From CAZKYX01 sp964557125 (GTDB lineage Bacteria > Patescibacteriota > Microgenomatia > Levybacterales > GWA1-39-11): a stretch of 64,000 nucleotides of DNA. The translations under genes and the position numbers were made by a program. Each line of letters starts with the position of its first letter. The first letter of the stretch is position 1. Positions 32,752 to 40,481 of this stretch are shown piece by piece. The stretch spans positions 1 to 64,000 of the forward strand of contig CAZKYX010000001.1 in assembly GCA_964557125.1 (NCBI GenBank), given 5' to 3'. The notes below the pieces were generated by a model. That model had not been told where the DNA came from, made no database searches, and saw nothing but the letters and a program-made list of their open reading frames with translations.

Positions 32752-33861
32752 TCACTTCAAAAAGCGGGGGGTGATGATATTTTTATCATCAACAAGTCCA
32801 TACTTTAAAAGCAGGGAGGTGAGTACTGGGGATTTTGTTACATAGAGTTGCCGCTTGGAAAACCCTTCATTTACCAAGGTTTCAATTTCATGAAATCCCA
32901 AAAGGTACGATGCATCTTTGGGAAATCCGCCAGCTTCACATGTGTCCTTTAGGCCGCGTTTTACTCTATACGTCATAATGTATGCTCTTGGTATAGGTAA
33001 GTCTTTTGCTAGGGTCTCAAAAATTTGACGAAAGCTTTTATGCAGCAATCTCACCGCTTTTATTCTATTAAAATACATCTCATAGGCGCTTGGGGTAATT
33101 TTTTTTGTCATAATTTCGTTGTATACGGCAAGGCCTTCTGAGTATAAATTCATATTTCCGTATTTGCATAACTCAACGAGGGGAGTTTTCGCACGTTTCA
33201 TATTTTCTGTCTGAAGAACGTGGCTTTCTATTTCATGGACCAAAAGCCTATCTACATTGCACTTGTGTCTTTTTATTTCACTTCCAATGCTTATCTTTTT
33301 ATACCCCGCATTTATCATGTGAGTCGCAAAGGAGTCTATCTCAACTTTAAAACTGTCTATGTTGTAACTTAGCAATTCTGTCTCAAACCTTTCTTTAATT
33401 TTTGCAGAGTTCTGCATGTTGTGATTGAAATGGAGATGGAAATAGTTTTTCGGAGTACTCGTGAGAATCACGTCCAATCGGTCAGTTCCCCAATCAAATA
33501 GGGAGTGTGCATACTCAGAGAATTTTTCTTTGCCTATATTTTTTTTCGTTAGGTAGAGTACTTTTTGGTCGTCAAGGTACTCGAGGATGTGTTCCTTTAG
33601 GTCGTCAGGAAGAGAGAGCTTGTCGGTTCTTTTTTTGAAGTTATCAATTGCTCTTTCAATATCTGGAAGTTGTTTTTCACTGTATGTAAATTTTGGATTG
33701 TAGGAGTCGGATTTTAAAAACGTATCCATTTCCTCAGTAAAATTTGTAGGAGTGAGTGATGTGGTTCCAATTCTTAAATCTTTTTTTGTTTCGATAACTT
33801 CTTTTGCTAACTGCTCGAATTCTTCTTTGGTTTTCTGGGAAATAATATTGTTAACTGACAT
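32752..33861 (-). CDS. DUF1704 (MATCAP-like) putative zinc metallopeptidase
   Basis: 369 aa. HEIESH (H209, E210, H214) followed by SEGLAVYNE (E242) matches the HExxxH...EGLA signature of DUF1704, whose eukaryotic member MATCAP is a tyrosine carboxypeptidase of tubulin; bacterial members are labelled QEGLA-motif proteins. The helical N-terminal ~120 residues precede the catalytic part. The bacterial substrate is unknown. Converges with nothing; the stop lies 13 nt upstream of the CofE-like gene's promoter, so both are minus-strand units. Confidence 0.85.
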   Translation of the reverse strand: MSVNNIISQKTKEEFEQLAKEVIETKKDLRIGTTSLTPTNFTEEMDTFLKSDSYNPKFTYSEKQLPDIERAIDNFKKRTDKLSLPDDLKEHILEYLDDQKVLYLTKKNIGKEKFSEYAHSLFDWGTDRLDVILTSTPKNYFHLHFNHNMQNSAKIKERFETELLSYNIDSFKVEIDSFATHMINAGYKKISIGSEIKRHKCNVDRLLVHEIESHVLQTENMKRAKTPLVELCKYGNMNLYSEGLAVYNEIMTKKITPSAYEMYFNRIKAVRLLHKSFRQIFETLAKDLPIPRAYIMTYRVKRGLKDTCEAGGFPKDASYLLGFHEIETLVNEGFSKRQLYVTKSPVLTSLLLKYGLVDDKNIITPRFLK

Positions 33862-34236
33862 CTACTGCTACCATAATACCACTAAATTGAGGTGATGTCT
33901 TTGGTTATAGTTGAATTGCGGTTACAATTGCATCTTATTCGGTAATAATGGAGAGATTTTTGATTAGTGCTTAAAGTTGCGGAGTGCTAATGAAAGATAA
34001 CATTATTGGTTCAATAATGATTTAATGGCAAATTATATTTATCTAAAATACTTGCATAATTTTCAAATAAAAAAGTCTGTTTGAAAGAAAATATTTTTCG
34101 TTGAGAATTAAGAGTTTTGCTACCATGTTTGACAAACTGCGGGAATATATAGTAGTTTTTTGACTACATCAAAACATAACAGGAAAATTTTAACGAAAAA
34201 CGAAAAACGAAAAACAAATCACGAATAACTTAACGG
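33862..34236. other. 375-bp intergenic region
   Basis: AT-rich, no ORF with support. It holds the divergent start region of DUF1704, a small hairpin GTAGT-TTTTTG-ACTAC at about 34152-34167, and at 34192-34216 a tandem AACGAAAA-type repeat (three units), related to ACGAA words near 30325. The hairpin has its T-run in the loop, so it is not a typical terminator. Confidence 0.6.
34192..34216. repeat. Tandem AACGAAAA repeat
   Basis: Three consecutive copies of an 8-bp unit just before the FKBP stop region. Low complexity, no known role. Confidence 0.7.
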
Positions 34237-34575
34237 TTACTTTATATCGAGGAGTTCTACATCAAAAAGGAGTGTAGCAAAAGGAGGAATAACCATTCCG
34301 GCTCCGTGTTCTCCATAACCCATTTCCGATGGAATCGTAAGTTTTCTTTTTCCGCCAATTTTCATTCCAACAACACCTTTGTCCCAACCTTCAATTACTC
34401 TACCAACACCAATTTTTGTTTCGAATGGAACACCTCTGTCAACTGAGGAATCAAACTTCTCCCCATCATCAAGCCAACCGGTATAGTGAATTACAACAGT
34501 GTCGCCTGATTTTACCTCACGACCGGTTCCAACTTTTTCATCTTCAATTTTTAATTCGGCAACATCTGATTTCAT
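34237..34575 (-). CDS. FKBP-type peptidyl-prolyl cis-trans isomerase
   Basis: 112 aa from ATG 34575. The frame is open to 34713, but TATAAT ends 9 nt before 34575 and the extra 46 residues are repeat-derived, so the shorter start is right. Minimal FKBP domain: GTGREVKSGDTVVIHYTGWL, FDSSVDRGVPFE, VIEGWDKGVVGMKIGGKRKL, and a final PPFATLLFDVELLDI. It catalyses proline isomerisation, assisting folding. No signal peptide, so cytoplasmic. Confidence 0.93.
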   Translation of the reverse strand: MKSDVAELKIEDEKVGTGREVKSGDTVVIHYTGWLDDGEKFDSSVDRGVPFETKIGVGRVIEGWDKGVVGMKIGGKRKLTIPSEMGYGEHGAGMVIPPFATLLFDVELLDIK

Positions 34576-34598
34576 ACAAAAAATATTATACAGTATCA

Positions 34599-34660
34599 AG
34601 CGGACAGAAAACAGCGTACAGGACAAAGCGAGGACACAGCGGACAGATAACAGCGGACAG
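34599..34660. repeat. Imperfect tandem ACAGCGGACAG repeat
   Basis: Words AGCGGACAG, ACAGCGTACAGG and ACAGCGGACAGATAACAGCG repeat in the divergent spacer between the FKBP gene and the 34728 gene. No protein support. Confidence 0.7.
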
Positions 34661-34715
34661 TTTTGTTTTCCAAAAAGTCCTGTACCCTGTACGCTATTAA
34701 CTGTGAGCTTCATGC

Positions 34716-34721
34716 TATAAT
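34716..34721 (+). promoter_or_regulatory. -10 box with leaderless spacing
   Basis: TATAAT, then GCCTTC, then ATG 34728: exactly 6 nt. Confidence 0.7.
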
Positions 34722-34727
34722 GCCTTC

Positions 34728-36296
34728 ATGAATAGACAGTTGAATAGATACTCCGAATATTTAGTCAAAACTTTCCAAAAAGAAGCGGGAGATGCCCATG
34801 AAAAAAATAGTAGTGTAAATCCAATTGTTTCTGAATTAAGTCTTTGGTACGAAAAGATGCGCAACGCTATTGAGTATAGGGACGAAGAGGTTGTCATGCG
34901 AGCCAGCATTCAGAGAATGTTAAAGAGAAGACTTCTCATGGGAGCAACTGGTGCGAATGTAGCAGTGCCGTTGGTGCGCGAATTGATATGGGCCAGATAT
35001 TTGCCCGATGACACGGTTGCAGACGAAACAACAAAAACCGTTGCCGACATTATTGATTTTTATCAGGAGTTGGGAAAGAAAATAAATCTCACAAAAGAAC
35101 TTAAAAAAAAGGACGTCAATTCACTTATTTTTGAATTAATGTCAAGTGAAATAGAGCAGCATCTCAACCCGAACGATGAGGAGAAAGTTTTGGGCAATTA
35201 TATATACCATATTTTAAAAGACAACGTTCTTGCACCAGAGGAAAGTGAGGAAGACCGCGATGTTCAGGTTTTTATAGCGATTCGAAAAGCATATGCAAAA
35301 GATGATATAGCTTTTTTGCGTTTTCATTTATTTGTTCAGTACTTCGGAAAATTATACGGCGGTAACATATCAAAGATTGCAGACAGTTTTTCTGAGGCAT
35401 ACGCAAAAATAGAACAAGAATTAAATTATAAGGGACGCAATAAGGTATCTGCCTATATTAAAAAACAAATACCACCATTTCTCATACTTGAAGATATCTT
35501 AGTCAATACTACTGGGGATTTGAACGAGGCATTAAAAAACGAAGAGGAATTGAAAAAATTAGTATTTTCAACGAGTGAGAGAAAATATAGCAAAATTGTG
35601 GGAAAGGTAAGAAGGGCAATTGTGAGAAGTGTTATTTTTATTCTTCTGTCAAAAGTATTTTTTGCGTTTTCAATTGAAGGAACCTATGAAAGCCTTGTGT
35701 ATGGGCAGGTCCAATGGTTATCAATTGCTTTAAATATTATTATCCCGACACTGCTTATGATAACTGTAGGAATATTTATTAGAACCCCCAATAAAGATAA
35801 CTCTATGCGGATTTATCAAAGAATTACGACACTACTTTTTGACGAAGAACCAAAAGTTGGAAAGGCAATCACACTGCTTGAAAATCCCCAAACAAAGAAA
35901 TCATTCCTTAATAAATTCTTTAATTTTTTGTGGGGAGCAACCTTTATCGTTAGTTTTGGAGCGATTATATTTATCTTGTCAAAACTCCACTTCAATATCG
36001 TGAGTATGGGAATCTTTGCTTTCTTTCTCGCAATTGTTACTTTTTTGGCTTACAGAATTCGTATCACTGCACGTGAATACAATGTTGAGGATAGACAAGG
36101 ACTTTTGACTCCCTTGATAGATTTCTTCTTTATGCCTTTTGCAAGAATTGGAAGATATTTAACAGAGGGAATTTCTCAAATAAATATTCTCATATTTATA
36201 ATTGATTTTGCAATTGAAACTCCATTTAAAGTAATTTTAGAATTTTTCGAAAAGTGGTTCTTCTTCTTACATACAAAGAGAGAGGACTTGGGGTGA
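34728..36296 (+). CDS. Multi-helix membrane protein of unknown family
   Basis: 522 aa. About 290 residues of predicted soluble, charged helices at the N-terminus, then four likely TM helices (about 300-320, 332-352, 400-418, 425-447) and an amphipathic C-terminal region with long hydrophobic helices near 470-510. No catalytic motif seen. Possibly CPR-restricted. It is transcribed alone from a near-consensus -10. Function unknown. Confidence 0.75.
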   Translation: MNRQLNRYSEYLVKTFQKEAGDAHEKNSSVNPIVSELSLWYEKMRNAIEYRDEEVVMRASIQRMLKRRLLMGATGANVAVPLVRELIWARYLPDDTVADETTKTVADIIDFYQELGKKINLTKELKKKDVNSLIFELMSSEIEQHLNPNDEEKVLGNYIYHILKDNVLAPEESEEDRDVQVFIAIRKAYAKDDIAFLRFHLFVQYFGKLYGGNISKIADSFSEAYAKIEQELNYKGRNKVSAYIKKQIPPFLILEDILVNTTGDLNEALKNEEELKKLVFSTSERKYSKIVGKVRRAIVRSVIFILLSKVFFAFSIEGTYESLVYGQVQWLSIALNIIIPTLLMITVGIFIRTPNKDNSMRIYQRITTLLFDEEPKVGKAITLLENPQTKKSFLNKFFNFLWGATFIVSFGAIIFILSKLHFNIVSMGIFAFFLAIVTFLAYRIRITAREYNVEDRQGLLTPLIDFFFMPFARIGRYLTEGISQINILIFIIDFAIETPFKVILEFFEKWFFFLHTKREDLG

Positions 36297-36380
36297 ATTG
36301 GGTTTCAGGTTTCAGGCGCCGCCCAGAGGGCTCTGCCCGGCGGGTTTCAGGTTTCAGGTTTCAGGTTTCGGGCTTCAGGT
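36297..36380. repeat. AGGTTTC heptamer array interrupted by a palindromic element
   Basis: Repeats of AGGTTTC on both sides of the element at 36316-36344. Its right edge coincides with the TAA stop of the minus-strand gene 36380-36670. Confidence 0.85.
36316..36344. repeat. GC-rich palindromic element, copy 6 (inside heptamer array)
   Basis: The element interrupts an AGGTTTC array: GGTTTCAGG lies directly before it, and GTTTCAGGTTTC directly after it, so it appears to be inserted into the array (36297-36380). Confidence 0.9.
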
Positions 36381-36670
36381 TACTTGATGCCGACAAAGTC
36401 TATCATGGGGAGAAGTGTTTTTATTTGATTTTTAAATTTATCTGAGAGACCAATTGAAAATTTTGAATATTGTCCGCTATTTTGGTGAGCAGTTAATTTC
36501 ATTTCATATTCACGAATAATTTCAAGAACTTTTTTCCCTTTTTCATTAAATTCATTTTTATGCTTATCATTGTCTTTCATGAATTTGTCGTGGATGTCCT
36601 TAAAATCAAGAATAGTATCCCTGTGTTCCTCCATCATCTGCAAGAAAAGTTGTTGATAGCGAGCTGCCAT
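36380..36670 (-). CDS. Small hypothetical helical protein
   Basis: 96 aa from ATG 36670, where TAAAAT ends 7 nt upstream; the frame extends to a TTG at 36691 that overlaps the -10. Highly charged, mostly helical, His/Lys/Glu/Asp-rich. No domain recognised. Its stop codon is formed at the edge of the heptamer array. Divergent from a 36-aa membrane peptide gene. Confidence 0.6.
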   Translation of the reverse strand: MAARYQQLFLQMMEEHRDTILDFKDIHDKFMKDNDKHKNEFNEKGKKVLEIIREYEMKLTAHQNSGQYSKFSIGLSDKFKNQIKTLLPMIDFVGIK

Positions 36671-36708
36671 GAAAGAGATTTTATCAGACAAAATGATATA
36701 CTGTAAAG

Positions 36709-36819
36709 ATGAAAAACGTATTCAATGGTATGAATAAGCTGTCGTTCTACCTTGGTTTGCTGCTTATCATAATTGGAGTCGTATGGTGGCTTTTCTCAAA
36801 GGTGGTTAGTTGGTTCTGA
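36709..36819 (+). CDS. 36-aa single-TM peptide
   Basis: ATG to TGA, 37 codons. Short Asn/Lys N-terminus, then a strongly hydrophobic stretch (about 12-29, LSFYLGLLLIIIGVVWWL) and a short tail ending WF. TATACT ends 6 nt before the ATG (GTAAAG spacer), the same spacing as the surest genes here, which is the main reason to believe it. Function unknown; small single-helix proteins often regulate membrane complexes. Confidence 0.6.
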   Translation: MKNVFNGMNKLSFYLGLLLIIIGVVWWLFSKVVSWF

Positions 36820-36833
36820 AAAAAATTATTTGT

Positions 36834-36903
36834 ACTTCTCAACTACGTTCGAAGAATACCTGTACTGAGCTTGTCGAAATATTGTTCGAGTGCAATCGAG
36901 AAC
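36834..36903. repeat. Dispersed ~69-bp repeat, copy 2
   Basis: Starts ACTTCTCAACTACGTTCGAA and ends GCAATCGAGAAC; counterpart of 24095-24162. It lies between the 36-aa peptide gene and trhO. Confidence 0.7.
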
Positions 36904-36924
36904 TAAAGCCGTTCCGCTGCGTGA

Positions 36925-36930
36925 TATAAT
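36925..36930 (+). promoter_or_regulatory. -10 box of trhO
   Basis: TATAAT ending 9 nt before ATG 36940. Confidence 0.6.
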
Positions 36931-36939
36931 ATCTTCTCT

Positions 36940-37839
36940 ATGTATCAAATTCTTTTATATTACAAATATGTAAAAATTGAAAATCCGGTTGCTCTCATGC
37001 GTTCCCAGAGGAAGTTGTGCGAAAGACTCAATCTGACCGGAAGAATAATTGTTGCTGATGAGGGCATCAATGGAACAGTCGAGGGGACCCGCGAAAATAC
37101 GGAGCAATACATTACCGAAATGAAAAAAGATGACAGATTTTTTGATACACATTGGAAAAAGTCTGAGGGTACAGGGCGTGCTTTTCCGAGACTTTCTGTA
37201 CGGGTAAGAGAGGAAATTGTAAGCTTGCATCTTCATGAGAATGATTTAAAGCCTTGGAGTGTAACTGGTAAGTATTTAAAAGCAGAAGAGTTGCACGCGT
37301 GGATACAAAATAAGAAGGAATTTTTTATTGTTGATATGAGAAATGACTATGAGCATAAATCAGGACATTTTGAGAATTCAATTCTACCTCCAATGAGTAA
37401 TTTTCGAGATCTTCCAAAGCTATTACCGCTTTTGAATGACATGAAGAATAAAACAATACTTACTGTTTGTACCGGTGGGGTAAGGTGTGAAAAGGCATCT
37501 GGGTTTTTGGTTGAAAATGGATTCTCAGATGTGTATCAATTGCAGGGAGGAATTGTGAGTTATATGGAACTCTATCCAAACGAAAACTTTAAAGGGAAGC
37601 TATATGTTTTTGATGGGAGAGTGTTGATGGGATTTAATACAGGGGACAAAAAACATGAAGTTATTGGGAGGTGCGAAAAGTGTTTGGAAAAATCTGAAAA
37701 TTACATCAACTGCGATACGGTTGGATGTCACAGGCATTTTATACTATGCCAAAAGTGTATTGAAAATTTTGGTAAAGTGTGTCCAAAAGGGTGTGATTAC
37801 GTGAGGAAAAAGCAAAGAGAAAATCCAGTACATGGTTAG
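36940..37839 (+). CDS. trhO: tRNA uridine(34) hydroxylase (rhodanese family)
   Basis: 299 aa. N-terminal acylphosphatase-like domain with RIIVADEGINGTVEGT (35-50), rhodanese domain (about 110-215) with the catalytic loop CTGGVRCEKAS (C177-S187), and a C-terminal Cys-rich segment (CEKCLEKS, CHRHFILCQKC, CPKGC) that could bind zinc. The enzyme makes 5-hydroxyuridine at the tRNA wobble position using O2. The TAG stop directly touches a nested palindromic element. Confidence 0.93.
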   Translation: MYQILLYYKYVKIENPVALMRSQRKLCERLNLTGRIIVADEGINGTVEGTRENTEQYITEMKKDDRFFDTHWKKSEGTGRAFPRLSVRVREEIVSLHLHENDLKPWSVTGKYLKAEELHAWIQNKKEFFIVDMRNDYEHKSGHFENSILPPMSNFRDLPKLLPLLNDMKNKTILTVCTGGVRCEKASGFLVENGFSDVYQLQGGIVSYMELYPNENFKGKLYVFDGRVLMGFNTGDKKHEVIGRCEKCLEKSENYINCDTVGCHRHFILCQKCIENFGKVCPKGCDYVRKKQRENPVHG

Positions 37840-37897
37840 GTGCCGCCCAGACGCCGTCCAGAAGGACTCTGTCCGGAGGAGGGCTCTGCCCGGCGGG
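37840..37897. repeat. Nested GC-rich palindromic element, copy 7 (abuts trhO stop)
   Basis: 58 bp: the usual element is interrupted after GCCGCCCAGA by a ~29-bp variant (GCCGTCCAG...CTCTGTCCGGAGG), then resumes GGGCTCTGCCCGGCGGG. Starts with the base after the trhO stop TAG. The same composite, in opposite orientation, is at 40424-40481 with one difference. A GGTTGCAGGTTTTAGG array follows to 37924. Confidence 0.9.
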
Positions 37898-37936
37898 TTG
37901 CAGGTTTTAGGTTGTAGGTTGTAGAATTAATACTCC

Positions 37937-39223
37937 GTGAAAAATAAATTGCTTACATTATTTCCTGCGTTTGAATCAAGAAATTATCGTTACTATTTTA
38001 TTGGACAGCTCATCTCCCAAATTGGAACATGGTTGCAAATTGTAGCCCAAGGGTGGCTTGTTCTGTCTCTTACAAAATCTTCATTACTAATAGGAGTAGT
38101 TGCTGCTTCAGGTACTCTGCCTTCGCTTTTATTTTCACTGTTTGGTGGCGTAATAGTTGACAGGGTTAACAAAAAAAATCTCATTGCTGCGACACAAGTT
38201 GGCTCTATGATTTTAGCTTTAATTCTTGGGGCTCTCGTGATACTAGACGTAATTACTGTATGGCAAATTATAGTGCTGTCGTTTTTGTTGGGTACTATCA
38301 ATGCTATTGATATGCCCGCACGGCAGGCATTTGTAAGTGAAATGGTGGAGGGCGAAAAAGTAGCGTCAGCAGTTGCACTGAATGCTTCTATATTTAATGC
38401 TGCGCGCGTTGTGGGTCCATCGATTGCAGGACTTCTTATTGCACTTGTCGGAACAGGTGGGGCATTCTTGCTCAATGGGTTTTCTTACATAGCTGCAATT
38501 GTTGTTCAGTTTTTAATTATTCCTCTTGCAATTTATCACAAAAAAACACATGCGCATCCATTAAAGGCGATAGGAGAGGGAATTTCATATACATGGTCAC
38601 ATCCAATCGTCAGATCTCTTATCATCCTTACCGCAGTCGTTTCTATATTCGGATGGTCTTATACAACTCTCATTCCGCTTATGGCACAAACTATTTTCCA
38701 TCAAGGAGCATCAGGTCTTGGCTATTTATTTGCAGCAGCTGGTCTTGGGTCGCTTCTTGCGACTTTCTTTGTTTCAGGGTTTGCAAATAAATTTAAATCA
38801 TCATTTTTTATCAATGGAGGAATTACATTATTTGCGATTTCAATGATAGGGTTTTCGTATACAGCAAACTTATACATTGCTTATGCAACATTATTTCTTG
38901 GTGGCTTCGGGCTTCTCGCGTCTTTTGCGATTATCAACGCACGATTACAGCATCTCGTTGAGCCACACGTAAGGGGTAGGGTGCTGAGTATTTACTTACT
39001 TATGTTTGTGGGACTTTTTCCCGTTGGGAATTTTCAAATAGGACTTGTTTCAGAGCAACTGGGTCCGCAAGTTGCTATTCGTATAGGTAGTGTAATAGTA
39101 CTTATAGCAGGCATTATTGGCTACTTTTTGAAGAATAGAATAAAAGAGTCACATGATGAGTATGTAAGTAAAAACGAGGCAATGAAAGGAACAAGAGAAT
39201 ACCTCGTTGAAAGTAACAAATAA
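37937..39223 (+). CDS. Major facilitator superfamily transporter (MFS_3/EntS-like)
   Basis: 428 aa from GTG 37937; TAGAAT ends 9 nt upstream. Twelve TM helices. The N-terminus FPAFESRNYRYYFIGQLIS and the loop 2-3 motif GGVIVDRVNKKNL are typical of the EntS/MFS_3 group, which exports siderophores, macrolides or other small molecules. The substrate cannot be inferred. Its stop is 20 nt before the AlkD-like gene. Confidence 0.88.
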   Translation: MKNKLLTLFPAFESRNYRYYFIGQLISQIGTWLQIVAQGWLVLSLTKSSLLIGVVAASGTLPSLLFSLFGGVIVDRVNKKNLIAATQVGSMILALILGALVILDVITVWQIIVLSFLLGTINAIDMPARQAFVSEMVEGEKVASAVALNASIFNAARVVGPSIAGLLIALVGTGGAFLLNGFSYIAAIVVQFLIIPLAIYHKKTHAHPLKAIGEGISYTWSHPIVRSLIILTAVVSIFGWSYTTLIPLMAQTIFHQGASGLGYLFAAAGLGSLLATFFVSGFANKFKSSFFINGGITLFAISMIGFSYTANLYIAYATLFLGGFGLLASFAIINARLQHLVEPHVRGRVLSIYLLMFVGLFPVGNFQIGLVSEQLGPQVAIRIGSVIVLIAGIIGYFLKNRIKESHDEYVSKNEAMKGTREYLVESNK

Positions 39224-39243
39224 TCTCAGTAGTATTTATATCA

Positions 39244-39945
39244 ATGAATAGCGTGCAAAGGGATTTAAGAAAAATTGCAAATAGGCAAAGAGCAAAAGCA
39301 AGCGCATGGTTTTTTAAGACAGGTGAAGGACAATATGGATTCGGTGATAAATTTATAGGAGTAAGTGTTCCTGAGCAGCGAATAATAGCAAGAAAATATA
39401 AGGATGCCACCTTTGATGATATAAAGATACTTATTAGTTCTCCAGTTCATGAAGATAGGCTGGTAGCGCTTATCATACTTGTTGCGCAATTTAAGAAAGG
39501 GGACTTCATTACAAGAGACAAGATATTTGAGTTTTATTTTCTTCATTCCAGATTCGTTAATAATTGGGACCTTGTAGATATAAGTGCGCCAACAATAGTG
39601 GGAGAATTTCTTCTCGACAAAAAAATTACGTTACTATTAACACTCGCCAAATCTCAAAAGCTTTGGGAAAAACGAATTGCAATCATTGCCACATTAGCAT
39701 TTATTAGAAACCAAGAGGAAAAGCCCACTTTTCTTGTCGCGGATATTCTACTTGATGACAGGCAAGATCTCATTCAAAAAGCAGTAGGGTGGATGTTGCG
39801 TGAGGTGGGAAAAAATATTTCACCCGCCATAGAAGAAGAGTATTTGAAAAGCCGTTATAAAAGAATGGGGAGAACAGCACTCCGATATGCTATTGAGCAT
39901 TTTGAAGAGACAAAGCGAAAAAAGTATCTTTTGGGCAAAATCTAG
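39244..39945 (+). CDS. AlkD-like DNA alkylation repair protein (HEAT-repeat)
   Basis: 233 aa. HEAT-like helical repeats with the AlkD family motifs FVNNWDLVDISA (about 99-110), LWEKRIAIIATLAFI (about 139-153) and DLIQKAVGWMLREVGK (about 175-190). AlkD glycosylases excise bulky or cationic N3/N7-alkylpurines without base flipping; the Trp and Asp of NNWDLVD and the Trp of the WMLRE segment match catalytic positions. TAGTAT ends 8 nt before the ATG. Confidence 0.88.
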   Translation: MNSVQRDLRKIANRQRAKASAWFFKTGEGQYGFGDKFIGVSVPEQRIIARKYKDATFDDIKILISSPVHEDRLVALIILVAQFKKGDFITRDKIFEFYFLHSRFVNNWDLVDISAPTIVGEFLLDKKITLLLTLAKSQKLWEKRIAIIATLAFIRNQEEKPTFLVADILLDDRQDLIQKAVGWMLREVGKNISPAIEEEYLKSRYKRMGRTALRYAIEHFEETKRKKYLLGKI

Positions 39946-40017
39946 TTAAGAGAAGAAGGAGGTATTGTGTCGGAAGATTGAAATTTCCTCAAGAGAAAAA
40001 TCGCTATCCTTTTTGCT

Positions 40018-40245
40018 CTACTGTCGTATTACATCTCTTTGAAAATTAGTTAGTGTTTCATTTTTTTCAAGAGACTTTGTGTGAATGTGAAAGAATGCAT
40101 GTAGAATTGTTTCGGGTAAGTCAATAATTTTAATAAGGACCTTGAAGAGTAGTCTGGCGGGTTTCCATTCAATAGTTATGTTTTCAATATCCCGAAAAGA
40201 GAAGACTGGCCATTCATCTATTATTGGTGTGTAGGTGTGTTTCAT
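40018..40245 (-). CDS. Small hypothetical protein
   Basis: 75 aa, no recognised domain; a mixed sequence with a hydrophobic middle (about 30-50). TTAAAT lies 9 nt before the ATG. Weak support: it could be a chance frame. The region to 40363 beyond it shows no other gene. Confidence 0.35.
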   Translation of the reverse strand: MKHTYTPIIDEWPVFSFRDIENITIEWKPARLLFKVLIKIIDLPETILHAFFHIHTKSLEKNETLTNFQRDVIRQ

Positions 40246-40363
40246 TCTGTCACCATTTAACCACCAGAGAAAAGCATTTTCAGTACGGAGTATTACTTTG
40301 AATATGTATGGTAGCTTACAAACTGATTCTAAATTATTGAAGTGAATTACGAGTTATGAATTA

Positions 40364-40413
40364 CTACAACCTACGCCGCTATGAAATAGCTAGTCCTCTT
40401 GGAGGGAAACCTA
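40364..40413. repeat. Inverted terminal repeat (left) of the crp/acyltransferase segment
   Basis: CTACGCCGCTATGAAATAGC followed by TAGTCCTCTTGGAGGGAAAC, between heptamer units. It contains two small hairpins (GCTAT-GAA-ATAGC and CCTC-TTG-GAGG). The same ~42 bp appear in reverse complement at 42509-42562. Confidence 0.9.
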
Positions 40414-40423
40414 CAACCTACAA

Positions 40424-40481
40424 CCCGCCGGGCAGAGCCCTCCTCCGGACAGAGTCCTTCTGGACGGCGTCTGGGCGGCGC
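40424..40481. repeat. Nested GC-rich palindromic element, copy 8 (abuts crp stop)
   Basis: Reverse-complement copy of the 58-bp composite at 37840-37897, differing at one base. Read on the minus strand it starts with the base following the TAG stop of the Crp/Fnr gene. Confidence 0.92.

Noticed and set aside
34576..34713. 46-residue N-terminal extension (signal-like) of the FKBP
   Set aside because: The extension is encoded by the ACAGCGGACAG tandem repeats, and the TATAAT lies inside it 9 nt before the internal ATG.
36254..36445. 63-codon plus-strand frame over the palindromic element (RRRPEGSARR)
   Set aside because: Built from the element and the AGGTTTC array; no start context and it overlaps the end of the 34728 gene.
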